Shown piece after piece: positions 17,536 through 25,446 of a DNA stretch of 64,000 nucleotides (its first letter is position 1; each line of letters begins with the position of its first letter). The notes under the pieces were generated by a model that made no database searches, had not been told where the DNA came from, and worked only from the letters and a program-made list of their open reading frames with translations. The DNA comes from Glycomyces terrestris (lineage in GTDB: Bacteria > Actinomycetota > Actinomycetes > Mycobacteriales > Micromonosporaceae), in assembly GCF_003933745.1 (NCBI RefSeq), contig NZ_RSEB01000001.1, forward strand, positions 558,001 through 622,000, given 5' to 3'. Made by a program: the position numbers and the translations under genes.

Positions 17536-18927
17536 GTGGCGATCCGGACCAAGATCGCCGCGGCCATGGCGGTCCTGCTCATCATCGCCGTGGCGGTGAT
17601 CGGCTTCGTGACGGTGCAGACGGTCGCGAACCACTTGGTCGACCAGGTGGACCAGAAGCTCCACGGGATGATCGAGCAGGGCGGCGTCCGGTCCGACCCG
17701 GGCTACGGGGCCGCCGGCGAGATCCCCTACAACGAGTTCGCGGTCCTGATCTTCGACGAGTCCGGGCAGCTCATCGGCAGCATGGCCGCCGGGTACCGGG
17801 ACGCGCCGTACTCGCTGCCCGACATCGACACCGCGCCGGCCGAGAGCGGCTACTTCACCGTCGACAGCGCCGACGGCGGCATGACCTACCGCGCCGCGTC
17901 CCTCGCCGGCGTCCAGGCCAAGGTCAACGACGTCCCGGGCACCTACACGATCGTCGTCGCCACCTCCATGAACGACGTCGAGGCGACCACCGCGACCCTG
18001 ACGCGCACCGTCGTCATCACCGGCCTCCTCGTCGCGGGCCTCGGCATCCTCGCGGCGTGGATCATCACCCGCCGCGGCCTGCGCGTGGTCGACAACATGG
18101 TGGCCGACGCCGAGGTCGTCTCCACCGGCAACCTCGAGCACCGCATCACCGCGGCCGACCCGCGCACCGAGATGGGGCGGCTCTCGCTCGCGCTCAACCG
18201 GATGGTCTCGCGCCTGACGGACGCGATCACGCAGCGCGACCGCCAGCACGAGCGCCTGCGCCAGTTCGTGGCCGACGCCGGGCACGAGCTGCGCACCCCG
18301 CTCACCGCCATCGGCGGGTACGTGCAGCTGTACCAGAACGGCGCGGCCGCGCAGGGCGAGAAGCTCGACCGCGCGATGGACCGCATCGGGTCCGAGAACG
18401 CGCGCCTCGCGAAGCTCGTCGACGACCTCATGGTCCTCTCGCGCCTCGACGAGGAGGTCGGCGGCGACCGCGAACTGGTCGAACTCGCCCAGCTCGCGCA
18501 GGACGCCGTGGACGACGCCGAGGTCGCCGACCCGACCCACCCGGTGCGCCTCAGCGCCGCGGCCCCGGTCACCGTGGTCGCCAACGAAGGGCAGCTGCGG
18601 CAGGTCCTGGTCAACCTGCTCACCAACGCCCGCGTCCACACGCCGGCCGGGACCGCCATCGACGTCGCCGTGGCCGCCGACGACGGCTGGGCCGTCCTCC
18701 GCGTCGCCGACCAGGGCCCCGGCATCCCGCCCGAGCACCGCCAGAAGGTCTTCGACCGGTTCTACCGCGCCGACCCGTCCCGCTCCCGCGCCACCGGCGG
18801 CTCCGGCCTCGGACTGTCCATCGTGTCCTCCATCGTCGCCGCCCACGGCGGGAGCATCGGCCTCGACAGCGAGGAGGGGCGGGGCACCGCGATCGAGGTC
18901 CGCCTGCCCGTCGCGCGACTGGAGTAG
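17536..18927 (+). CDS. HAMP sensor histidine kinase
   Basis: A 463-residue membrane kinase. There is a first membrane segment (7-29), an extracytoplasmic sensor region (about 30-150), a second membrane segment (about 155-178), HAMP (178-230), a HisKA domain with phospho-histidine in DAGHELRTPLTAIGGYV, and an HATPase domain with LVNLLTNARVHT, DQGPGIP and GGSGLGLSIV. GTG at 17536 follows the regulator gene by two bases. All catalytic motifs are intact. It is the sensor for the preceding OmpR-type regulator. Confidence 0.95.
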   Translation: MAIRTKIAAAMAVLLIIAVAVIGFVTVQTVANHLVDQVDQKLHGMIEQGGVRSDPGYGAAGEIPYNEFAVLIFDESGQLIGSMAAGYRDAPYSLPDIDTAPAESGYFTVDSADGGMTYRAASLAGVQAKVNDVPGTYTIVVATSMNDVEATTATLTRTVVITGLLVAGLGILAAWIITRRGLRVVDNMVADAEVVSTGNLEHRITAADPRTEMGRLSLALNRMVSRLTDAITQRDRQHERLRQFVADAGHELRTPLTAIGGYVQLYQNGAAAQGEKLDRAMDRIGSENARLAKLVDDLMVLSRLDEEVGGDRELVELAQLAQDAVDDAEVADPTHPVRLSAAAPVTVVANEGQLRQVLVNLLTNARVHTPAGTAIDVAVAADDGWAVLRVADQGPGIPPEHRQKVFDRFYRADPSRSRATGGSGLGLSIVSSIVAAHGGSIGLDSEEGRGTAIEVRLPVARLE

Positions 18928-19024
18928 CGGACCGCGGCCTCCCGAACCCCTTGCGCCCCAGTATGACGCGAACCCGAGGGCGAACCCGGAGGCCGTCCGC
19001 GGCGGACTGCTACCCTGAGTCCTC

Positions 19025-20179
19025 GTGAAACGACTCCTCCCCCAGTGGTTCGTCGAGCGGATCGACCCCATCCGCGACGAGGACGATCTCCGGGTCTCGA
19101 CCCTCGAACTCTTCTTCGACCTCGTCTTCGTCTTCATCATCGCCCAGTTCACCTGGGTCATCGCCCACGATCCGCTCCACGGCTTCCTCCAGACCGTGGC
19201 CATGCTCGGCTTCATCTGGTGGATGTACGCCGGGTACTCATGGCTCACCAACGTGATCCCGCCCGTGCGCCCCGCCCGCCGCGTCCTCATCCTCTGCGCC
19301 ATGGCCGGATGGCTGATCGTCGGCCTCGCCGTCCCCGCCGCCTTCGAGGAGGGCAGCGTCTGGATCGGGATCGGCATGCTCGTGGTCGTGGTGGTCCACG
19401 GGCTCATGTACCTCCAGGCGACCACCGCCTTCGTGCCCATCTTCATCGCCAACCTCGCCGCCGTCGCCGCGGTGTTCGCCGCCCAGTTCGTGCCCGTCGA
19501 ACCCTGGCGCTACGTCATGTGGGCGCTCGCGGCCGCCATCGTCTGGTCGGTGCCGTTCTTCCACAGCCAGCGGGGCCTGAGCCTCCACCCCGCCCACATC
19601 GTCGAGCGGCACGGCCTGGTCGTGCTGGTGGCCCTCGGCGAGTCCGTCGTGGCGATCGCCGTCGCCACCCGCGGCCTCGACATCGACGCGGACCTGCTCA
19701 TCGCCGCCGTCCTGGGCCTGGTCATCGCCTCGTGCCTGTGGTGGTCGCTGTTCGTCCACGAACTGCCGCGGGCCGAGCACGCGCTCACCGCCAGCACCGA
19801 CTCGGTGCAGCGCGTGCGCAAAGTCCTCAAGGGACTGTCCTACTCGTTCGTGCCGGTGCTGCTCGGCATCCTCGTCCTCGCCGCGGGCGTGGAGCACGCC
19901 GTCGGGCACGCGACCTCGCCGCTCGAACTCGACGGCTCGCTGCTGCTCTCCGGCGGCGTCGCGCTGTTCCTCCTCGGCACCGCGGGCCTGCGGGCCTCGA
20001 TGCCGCTCCCGCGCCCCCTCGCGCGGGTCGCGTTCGCCGCCGCGGTCCTGGCGCTGACGCCGCTCGGCCTCATGAACGCCGGCGTCCAGCTGGCGGCCAT
20101 CGCGGTCGTCCTCGTCGCCGGCCTCGCCCTGGAGCGGCGCGCCGCCGCCGCGGAGCGGAAGCCTACACCCGAGCGCTAG
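19025..20179 (+). CDS. Low temperature requirement protein A (LtrA)-like membrane protein
   Basis: A 384-residue integral membrane protein with about ten hydrophobic segments. It carries the family signature ELFFDLVFVFIIAQ near 28-41 and HIVERHGLVVLVALGES near 191-207. The biochemical role of this family is not established. GTG at 19025 is the start. The last 17 bases overlap the end of the convergent iron-transport ATPase gene, so there is no room for a separate terminator. Confidence 0.85.
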   Translation: MKRLLPQWFVERIDPIRDEDDLRVSTLELFFDLVFVFIIAQFTWVIAHDPLHGFLQTVAMLGFIWWMYAGYSWLTNVIPPVRPARRVLILCAMAGWLIVGLAVPAAFEEGSVWIGIGMLVVVVVHGLMYLQATTAFVPIFIANLAAVAAVFAAQFVPVEPWRYVMWALAAAIVWSVPFFHSQRGLSLHPAHIVERHGLVVLVALGESVVAIAVATRGLDIDADLLIAAVLGLVIASCLWWSLFVHELPRAEHALTASTDSVQRVRKVLKGLSYSFVPVLLGILVLAAGVEHAVGHATSPLELDGSLLLSGGVALFLLGTAGLRASMPLPRPLARVAFAAAVLALTPLGLMNAGVQLAAIAVVLVAGLALERRAAAAERKPTPER

Positions 20180-20954
20180 CGCTCGGGATCACCAGCGGCG
20201 TCCCCGACTCGGGGTCGTCGATGATCCGGCACGGCAGGTCGAAGACCCGCTGGACGGTCTCGGCGGTGACGATGTCCGCCGGGGCGCCTTCGGCGACGAC
20301 CGCGCCGCCGCGCATCGCGATGAGGTGCGTGGCGTAGCGCGCGGCCTGGTTGAGGTCGTGCAGGACCGCCACGAGGGTGCGGCCCTCGCGGTGGAGCTTC
20401 GCGCACAGGTCGAGGACCTCGATCTGGTGCGTGATGTCGAGGTACGTGGTCGGCTCGTCGAGCAGCAGCAGCGGCGTCTGCTGGGCCAGGACCATCGCGA
20501 TCCACACGCGCTGGCGCTGGCCGCCGGAGAGCTCGTCGACGCCGCGGTTCGCGAGGTCGCCGATGTCGGTGGCGGCCATGGCCTCGGCGACGACGCGCTC
20601 GTCCTCGGCCGACCACTGGCGCAGGATGCCCTGGTGCGGGTAGCGGCCGCGGGCGACGAGGTCGGCGACGGTGATGCCGTCCGGGGCGATCGGCGACTGC
20701 GGCAGCAGGCCGAGGCGGCGGGCGACGGCGCGCGTGGGCTGGGAGTGGATGTCCTTGCCGTCCAAGAGGACCGAGCCGGTCGAGGGCTTGAGCATGCGCG
20801 CCAGGGCCTTGAGGAGGGTGGACTTGCCGCAGGCGTTGGGGCCCATGATGACCGTGAACTCGCCCTCGGGGATGTCGACGGTCAGGTCCTCGCTGATGAC
20901 GTTGCGGCCGTAGCCGAGCGTGGCCTGGTGGGCGGCGAGCGGGCTTGCGGTCAC
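20163..20954 (-). CDS. Ferric-siderophore ABC transporter, ATP-binding protein
   Basis: A 263-residue FecE/FepC-type ATPase that powers siderophore import. It has Walker A GPNACGKST near 40-48, Q-loop LLPQSPIAPDG, signature LSGGQRQRVW near 140-149, Walker B LLLLDEPTTYLD and a switch histidine in AVLHDLNQAARY. The GTG at 20954 overlaps the stop of the permease gene upstream by four bases (GTGA). It is the last gene of a three-gene operon and shares the upstream iron box at 23111-23129. Confidence 0.93.
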   Translation of the reverse strand: MTASPLAAHQATLGYGRNVISEDLTVDIPEGEFTVIMGPNACGKSTLLKALARMLKPSTGSVLLDGKDIHSQPTRAVARRLGLLPQSPIAPDGITVADLVARGRYPHQGILRQWSAEDERVVAEAMAATDIGDLANRGVDELSGGQRQRVWIAMVLAQQTPLLLLDEPTTYLDITHQIEVLDLCAKLHREGRTLVAVLHDLNQAARYATHLIAMRGGAVVAEGAPADIVTAETVQRVFDLPCRIIDDPESGTPLVIPSASARV

Positions 20955-22009
20955 GACAGGACCCCCTTCTTGCGGTGGGCGATGAGCAGCCAGATGAGGT
21001 AGGCGCCGCCGACGACGCCGGTGACGACGCCGGTGGGCAGTTGGCGGTCGCCGACGCCGGCGACGGCGATCATGTCGGCGGCGGTGACGATGAGGGCGCC
21101 GACGAGGGCCGAGCACAGGAAGCTGCGGGACGAGCCGGTCAGGCGCGCCGCGATGTGGGGCGCGGCCAGCGCGACGAACGCGAGCGGCCCGGCGACGGCG
21201 ACGGCGCCCGCGGTGAGGACCGAGGCGGTGACGAGCGCGGCCACGCGGGTCGCGTCGACGCGCACGCCGAGCCCGGTCGCGGTGGCCTCGCCCAGGCGCA
21301 GCGAGTCGAGGCCGCGGGAGAGGGCCGCGATGACGGCGGCGCCGGCGGCGAGGATGAGGCCGACCAGCGCGGCCTGGCCGAAGTCGCGGCCGGAGAGGTC
21401 GCCGGTGAGCCAGTAGACGGCCCGGAACGCGTCGATGATCGTGGTGCGGGTGAGCAGGTACCCGTTGACGCCGGCGAGGATCGCCGAGACGCCGATGCCG
21501 ACGAGGATGAGCCGGTACCCGGACGGGTCGCCGCCGCGCGTCAGGGCCCAGATGAGCAGGCCCGTGGCGAGCGAGCCGACCGCGGCGAGGACCGTGGTGA
21601 CCTGGAGGGACGAGCCGGTCACGATGATCGCGATGAGCGCGCCGGTGGTGGCGCCCTGGGTGAGGCCGAGGAGGTCGGGGCTGCCGAGGGGGTTGCGGGT
21701 GAGGTTCTGGAACAGGGCCCCGGCCAGGCCCATGCAGGCGCCGACGGCGAGGCCGGTCGCCAGGCGCGGCAGGCGCAGCGTCCACAGGATGAACTCGTCG
21801 CCCTTGGCGCCCTGGCCGATGAGGGCGTACCAGACGCGTTCGAGGCCGAGCGAGGTCGAGCCGGTCGCGGCCGACCACATGGCGAGGGCGATGAGCGCGG
21901 CGAGCGAGCCGAGGACCGCGGCGACCACGCGGTGGCGCAGGCGGATCGAGAGCCCGCCGACGCGCAGGACCGTGGCCCGCTCGAGCAGCGGAGTGGACAC
22001 TGTGCTCAC
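20951..22009 (-). CDS. Ferric-siderophore ABC transporter, FecCD-type permease
   Basis: A 352-residue permease with about nine membrane segments. FecCD features include LRLPRLATGLAVGACMGLAG near 94-113 followed by LTRNPLGSPDLLG, and a C-terminal PHIAARLTGSSRS. It forms the membrane channel with the second permease. The GTG at 22009 overlaps the stop of that gene by four bases and is supported by the polar N-terminal stretch before the first hydrophobic segment. Confidence 0.92.
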   Translation of the reverse strand: MSTVSTPLLERATVLRVGGLSIRLRHRVVAAVLGSLAALIALAMWSAATGSTSLGLERVWYALIGQGAKGDEFILWTLRLPRLATGLAVGACMGLAGALFQNLTRNPLGSPDLLGLTQGATTGALIAIIVTGSSLQVTTVLAAVGSLATGLLIWALTRGGDPSGYRLILVGIGVSAILAGVNGYLLTRTTIIDAFRAVYWLTGDLSGRDFGQAALVGLILAAGAAVIAALSRGLDSLRLGEATATGLGVRVDATRVAALVTASVLTAGAVAVAGPLAFVALAAPHIAARLTGSSRSFLCSALVGALIVTAADMIAVAGVGDRQLPTGVVTGVVGGAYLIWLLIAHRKKGVLS

Positions 22010-23079
22010 AGCCGTGTGACCTTCCTGCGGCTGACGAGGTAGATGAAGAAGGGGCCGCCCACGACGGCGCAGACGATGCCGACCTGGACCTCCCCGGGGC
22101 GGGCGACGATGCGGCCGACGACGTCGGTGAGGAGGAGGAACGCCGCGCCGGTGAGCATCGAGTACGGCAGGACCCAGTGCTGGTCGGGCCCGGTGAAGGC
22201 CCGCACCACGTGCGGGACGACGAGGCCCACGAACACGATCGGGCCGCACACGGCCGTCGCGGTGCCGGCCAGGACCGTGATCGTCGCGATCCCGGCGACG
22301 CGCAGCACGCGCGGGTCGACCCCGAGGCCGGTGGCGGTCGCGTCCCCGAGCGCGAGGGCGTTCAGCGGCCGGGCCAGGAGGAGGCCGACGGCGCTCGCGG
22401 CGCCGATGAGGTCGACCACCGGGAGGATCGGCGCGGTGTGGGCGTTGACGAGCGACCCGACCGACCAGAACCGCATGGTCTCCAGGGAGGCCGCGTCCAT
22501 GAGCTGGATCGCCGAGACGTACGCGTACCCGGCGGCGGTGACGGCCGCGCCGGCGAGCGCGAGCCGGGCCGGGGTGGCGGTGGCCGCGCCCGCGATGAGG
22601 TAGGTGGCGACGGAGGCGACCGCGGCGCCCGCGAAGGCGAACCCGATCGTCTGCGTGAAGCTGGAGAAGCCGAGGAAGTAGGCGGCGGTGACGACCGCGG
22701 CGGCCGCGCCGGTGTTGACGCCGAGGAGGCCGGGGTCGGCGAGGGGGTTGCGGGTCATGGCCTGCATGAGGGCCCCGGCGAGGCCGAGCGCGGCCCCGGC
22801 GGCGAGGCCGAGGGCGGTGCGGGGCAGGCGCAGCTCGGTGACGACGGGGTAGGCGTCCGAGGCGGGGTCGGTGAGGCCGGCCCAGACCTCGCCGAGGTCC
22901 ATCGCGCGGGCGCCGAGGGCGACGCTGAGGACGGTGAGCACGGCGATGGCGGCGACGAGGACGAGCAGTCCGGTGACGCGGCCCCCGGTGCGCCGCCGCG
23001 GCGCGGGATCGCTTGCGGCCCCGGGAGCCTCGCCCGCCGCGAGCGGCGGGGCGACGGGGGCGCGGTGCGCGGTTGACAA
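22006..23079 (-). CDS. Ferric-siderophore ABC transporter, FecCD-type permease
   Basis: A 357-residue permease, partner of the next gene. A polar Pro/Ala-rich N-terminus (1-35) precedes about nine membrane segments; LRLPRTALGLAAGAALGLAG and MTRNPLADPGLLG are the FecCD motifs, and PHVVRAFTGPDQHW is near the C-terminus. The start is TTG at 23079. It is the first gene of the minus-strand iron operon, and the iron box in the divergent spacer 23080-23172 should repress it when iron is plentiful. Confidence 0.92.
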   Translation of the reverse strand: MSTAHRAPVAPPLAAGEAPGAASDPAPRRRTGGRVTGLLVLVAAIAVLTVLSVALGARAMDLGEVWAGLTDPASDAYPVVTELRLPRTALGLAAGAALGLAGALMQAMTRNPLADPGLLGVNTGAAAAVVTAAYFLGFSSFTQTIGFAFAGAAVASVATYLIAGAATATPARLALAGAAVTAAGYAYVSAIQLMDAASLETMRFWSVGSLVNAHTAPILPVVDLIGAASAVGLLLARPLNALALGDATATGLGVDPRVLRVAGIATITVLAGTATAVCGPIVFVGLVVPHVVRAFTGPDQHWVLPYSMLTGAAFLLLTDVVGRIVARPGEVQVGIVCAVVGGPFFIYLVSRRKVTRL

Positions 23080-23110
23080 GTGCGGTCTCCGGAGGGATAG
23101 TGGCTGCGGT

Positions 23111-23129
23111 TTTGTTTAGGCTAACCTAA
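23111..23129. promoter_or_regulatory. IdeR/DmdR iron box
   Basis: TTTGTTTAGGCTAACCTAA matches the actinobacterial iron-box consensus TTAGGTTAGGCTAACCTAA at 17 of 19 positions. It sits in the divergent promoter of the permease operon and the first binding protein. Confidence 0.85.
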
Positions 23130-23172
23130 CCCTCGCTCGCCCCGCCATCACCGACCCCTGAAGGAGTTCGAC

Positions 23173-24195
23173 GTGCCACTCCGCGCGTACCCCGCCCTCT
23201 CCCGCCGCACCCTCCTCGCCTCCACCGGAGCGCTGGGAGGCGGCGCCCTGCTGACCGCCTGCGGCGCCGGCGACGGCTCGGACTCCGGCCAGGGCGCGGG
23301 GACCTGGGCGTTCGTCGACCAGCGCAGCGGCGAGGACGTCGAACTCGAGGGCGCTCCGTCGACCGTGGTCGCCTTCACCGGCCTCGCCGCCGCGCTCTAC
23401 GACTACGGCGTCGAGGTGGCGGCGGTGTTCGGCCCGACGACCCTCGCCGACGGCACCCCGGACCTCCAAGCCGGGCGGATGCCGGTGGAGGGGCTGACCG
23501 TGCTGGGCAACGCGTGGGGCGAGTTCGACATCGAGGCCTACGCCGCGCTCGGTCCCGATCTGCTCGTCTCGCACTTCTTCGAGGGCTTCGACCTCTGGTT
23601 CGTGCCCGAGGACCGCCTCGAGGAGGTCGAGTCCCTCGCGCCGGCGGTCGGACTGCGGATCTCCAGCGGCGACCCGGTCGACGACGTGCTCGCCCACCAC
23701 GCCGACCTGGCGGTCGCGCTCGGCGCCGATCCGGAGTCGGACGCCCTGGTGGCGGCCAAGGACCGCTACGACGCCGCGGTGACCGCCGTCGAGGAGGCGG
23801 CCGCCGCCAACCCGATCACGGTGCTCGCCTGCTCGGCGTACGCCGAGGCGCTCTACGTCGGCGTGCCGGACACCTTCGACCTGCTCGCCAAGTGCGCCGA
23901 GCTCGGGGTGAACTTCGTCGTCGCCGAGGAGCCCGACGAGGCGGGCTACTGGGAGCCCCTGTCGTGGGAGAACGCCGGCAAGTACGACGCCGACCTGCTC
24001 CTGCTCGACGCGCGCTCGGCCTCGCTCCAGCCGGCGGACCTCGGCGAGTTCCCCACGTGGGACTCGATCTCGGCGGTCGCGGCCGGGCAGATCTACGCGT
24101 GGAACCCCGAGCCGATCTACTCCTACACCGGCGCGGCGCTGATCCTCGAGGGCATCGCCGAGGCCATCGCGTCGGCCGAGCCGGTCAGTGGCTGA
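23173..24195 (+). CDS. Siderophore-binding lipoprotein of an ABC transporter
   Basis: A 340-residue periplasmic-type binding protein. SRRTLLASTGALGGG (10-24) looks like a Tat signal and LLTAC is a lipobox, so it is an exported lipoprotein. The mature part is a FecB/TroA-like fold: GAPSTVVAFTGLAAALYDYGV near 61-81 begins the first lobe. GTG at 23173 has AAGGAG seven bases upstream. It is divergent from the permease operon and shares its iron box. A paralogue follows at 24325; which siderophore each binds is unknown. Confidence 0.9.
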   Translation: MPLRAYPALSRRTLLASTGALGGGALLTACGAGDGSDSGQGAGTWAFVDQRSGEDVELEGAPSTVVAFTGLAAALYDYGVEVAAVFGPTTLADGTPDLQAGRMPVEGLTVLGNAWGEFDIEAYAALGPDLLVSHFFEGFDLWFVPEDRLEEVESLAPAVGLRISSGDPVDDVLAHHADLAVALGADPESDALVAAKDRYDAAVTAVEEAAAANPITVLACSAYAEALYVGVPDTFDLLAKCAELGVNFVVAEEPDEAGYWEPLSWENAGKYDADLLLLDARSASLQPADLGEFPTWDSISAVAAGQIYAWNPEPIYSYTGAALILEGIAEAIASAEPVSG

Positions 24196-24234
24196 CGCCA
24201 CGTGACGGCCCCAGGTCACGGGACCGGATTCGGA

Positions 24235-24253
24235 TTAGGTTAGCCTAACCTCG
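24235..24253. promoter_or_regulatory. IdeR/DmdR iron box
   Basis: TTAGGTTAGCCTAACCTCG contains the perfect inverted repeat AGGTTAG-C-CTAACCT (24237-24251). It lies 72 bases before the second binding-protein gene, giving that gene its own iron control. Confidence 0.85.
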
Positions 24254-24324
24254 GTTCGGCCGGGCCCGGCCCGAGCGCACCGCTGTTTCCGGCCCCCCGC
24301 CCCTGCACAGAGGAGAAGACACAC

Positions 24325-25356
24325 ATGGCTTTCGATGCCGACAAGGCCAGGTTCGGCCGCCGCGGCCTGCTCGCGGGCGGCGGCGCCCTCGGCCTCACCG
24401 GGGCCCTCGCGGCCTGCGGCGGCGGCGAGGACGGCGCCGACTCCGCCGAGGAGTCGACCGGCCCCTGGGAGTTCACCGACGACCAGCCCGCCACCGCCGA
24501 GCTCGACCACGTCCCCACCAAGCTCGTCGCGTACACCGGCATGGCCGCCGCGCTGTACGACTTCGGCGTCGAGGTCCCGGCCGTCTTCGGCCCCACCACC
24601 AACGAGGACGGCTCGCCGACCAGCCAGGCCGGCAACCTGCCCGTCGCCGACCTCGAGGTCTTCGGCAACACCTACGGCGAGTTCGACGTCGAGGCGTACG
24701 CCTCCTGGGGCCCCGAGGTCCTGCTGACGCACTTCTACTACGACCCGGCCTCCCTCTGGTACGTCCCCGAGGAGTCCAAGGCCGACATCACCGGCCTCGC
24801 CGAGGTCGTGGCCCTCTCCGCCGACGACGGCGCCAACACCCTCGACGCGATCATCGCCCGCCACGCCGAACTGGCCGCGTCCCTCGGCGCCGACCTCGAC
24901 TCGGACGAGAACAAGGCCGGCAAGGAGCGCTACGACGCGGCCGTCGCCGCCCTCACCGAGGCCGCCGCCGCGAACCCCGTCACCGTCCTCGCCTGCTCCG
25001 CCGCCGCCGAGACCTTCTACGCCTCGAACCCGGCCATGGGCAACGACATGCGCTTCTTCACCGAGCTCGGCGTCGACTTCGTGCAGCCGGACAACCTCGA
25101 CGAGGGCGGCTACTTCGAGAGCCTCTCGTGGGAGAACGCCGACAAGTACCCCGCCGACGTCCTCTTCCTCGACTCGCGCGTGCAGGCCCTCCAGCCCGAC
25201 GCGCTCACCGAGTTCCCGACCTGGGCGGCCCTCCCGGCGGTCCAGGAGGGCCAGGTGGTCGGCTGGGAGGCCGAGCCCATGTACTCGTACGGGCTCGCCG
25301 CCGTCTCCATCGAGGCGCTCGCCGAGGCCATCAAGAACGCGAAGAAGCTGGTCTAA
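24325..25356 (+). CDS. Siderophore-binding lipoprotein of an ABC transporter (paralogue)
   Basis: A 343-residue paralogue of the preceding protein. A twin-arginine start (FGRRGLLAGGGALGLTG) and the lipobox LAAC mark it as an exported lipoprotein. The core retains KLVAYTGMAAALYDFGVEVPAVFGPTT, parallel to the first copy. A GAGGAGA ribosome site precedes the ATG at 24325. It has its own iron box and a strong terminator, so it is a monocistronic iron-regulated unit that probably shares the permease with the first binding protein but differs in ligand. Confidence 0.9.
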   Translation: MAFDADKARFGRRGLLAGGGALGLTGALAACGGGEDGADSAEESTGPWEFTDDQPATAELDHVPTKLVAYTGMAAALYDFGVEVPAVFGPTTNEDGSPTSQAGNLPVADLEVFGNTYGEFDVEAYASWGPEVLLTHFYYDPASLWYVPEESKADITGLAEVVALSADDGANTLDAIIARHAELAASLGADLDSDENKAGKERYDAAVAALTEAAAANPVTVLACSAAAETFYASNPAMGNDMRFFTELGVDFVQPDNLDEGGYFESLSWENADKYPADVLFLDSRVQALQPDALTEFPTWAALPAVQEGQVVGWEAEPMYSYGLAAVSIEALAEAIKNAKKLV

Positions 25357-25398
25357 GGCAGACCGGTTCTTCAACTCCCACAATTGAATGCAAAGTGA

Positions 25399-25430
25399 GA
25401 AGGGGCGGATCCGCGTGGATCCGCCCCTTC
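25399..25430. terminator. Bidirectional hairpin terminator
   Basis: Arms GAAGGGGCGGATCC and GGATCCGCCCCTTC pair perfectly over 14 bp around GCGT, between the convergent binding-protein and nuclease genes. Confidence 0.8.
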
Positions 25431-25446
25431 GCCTCGCACTGGTTCG

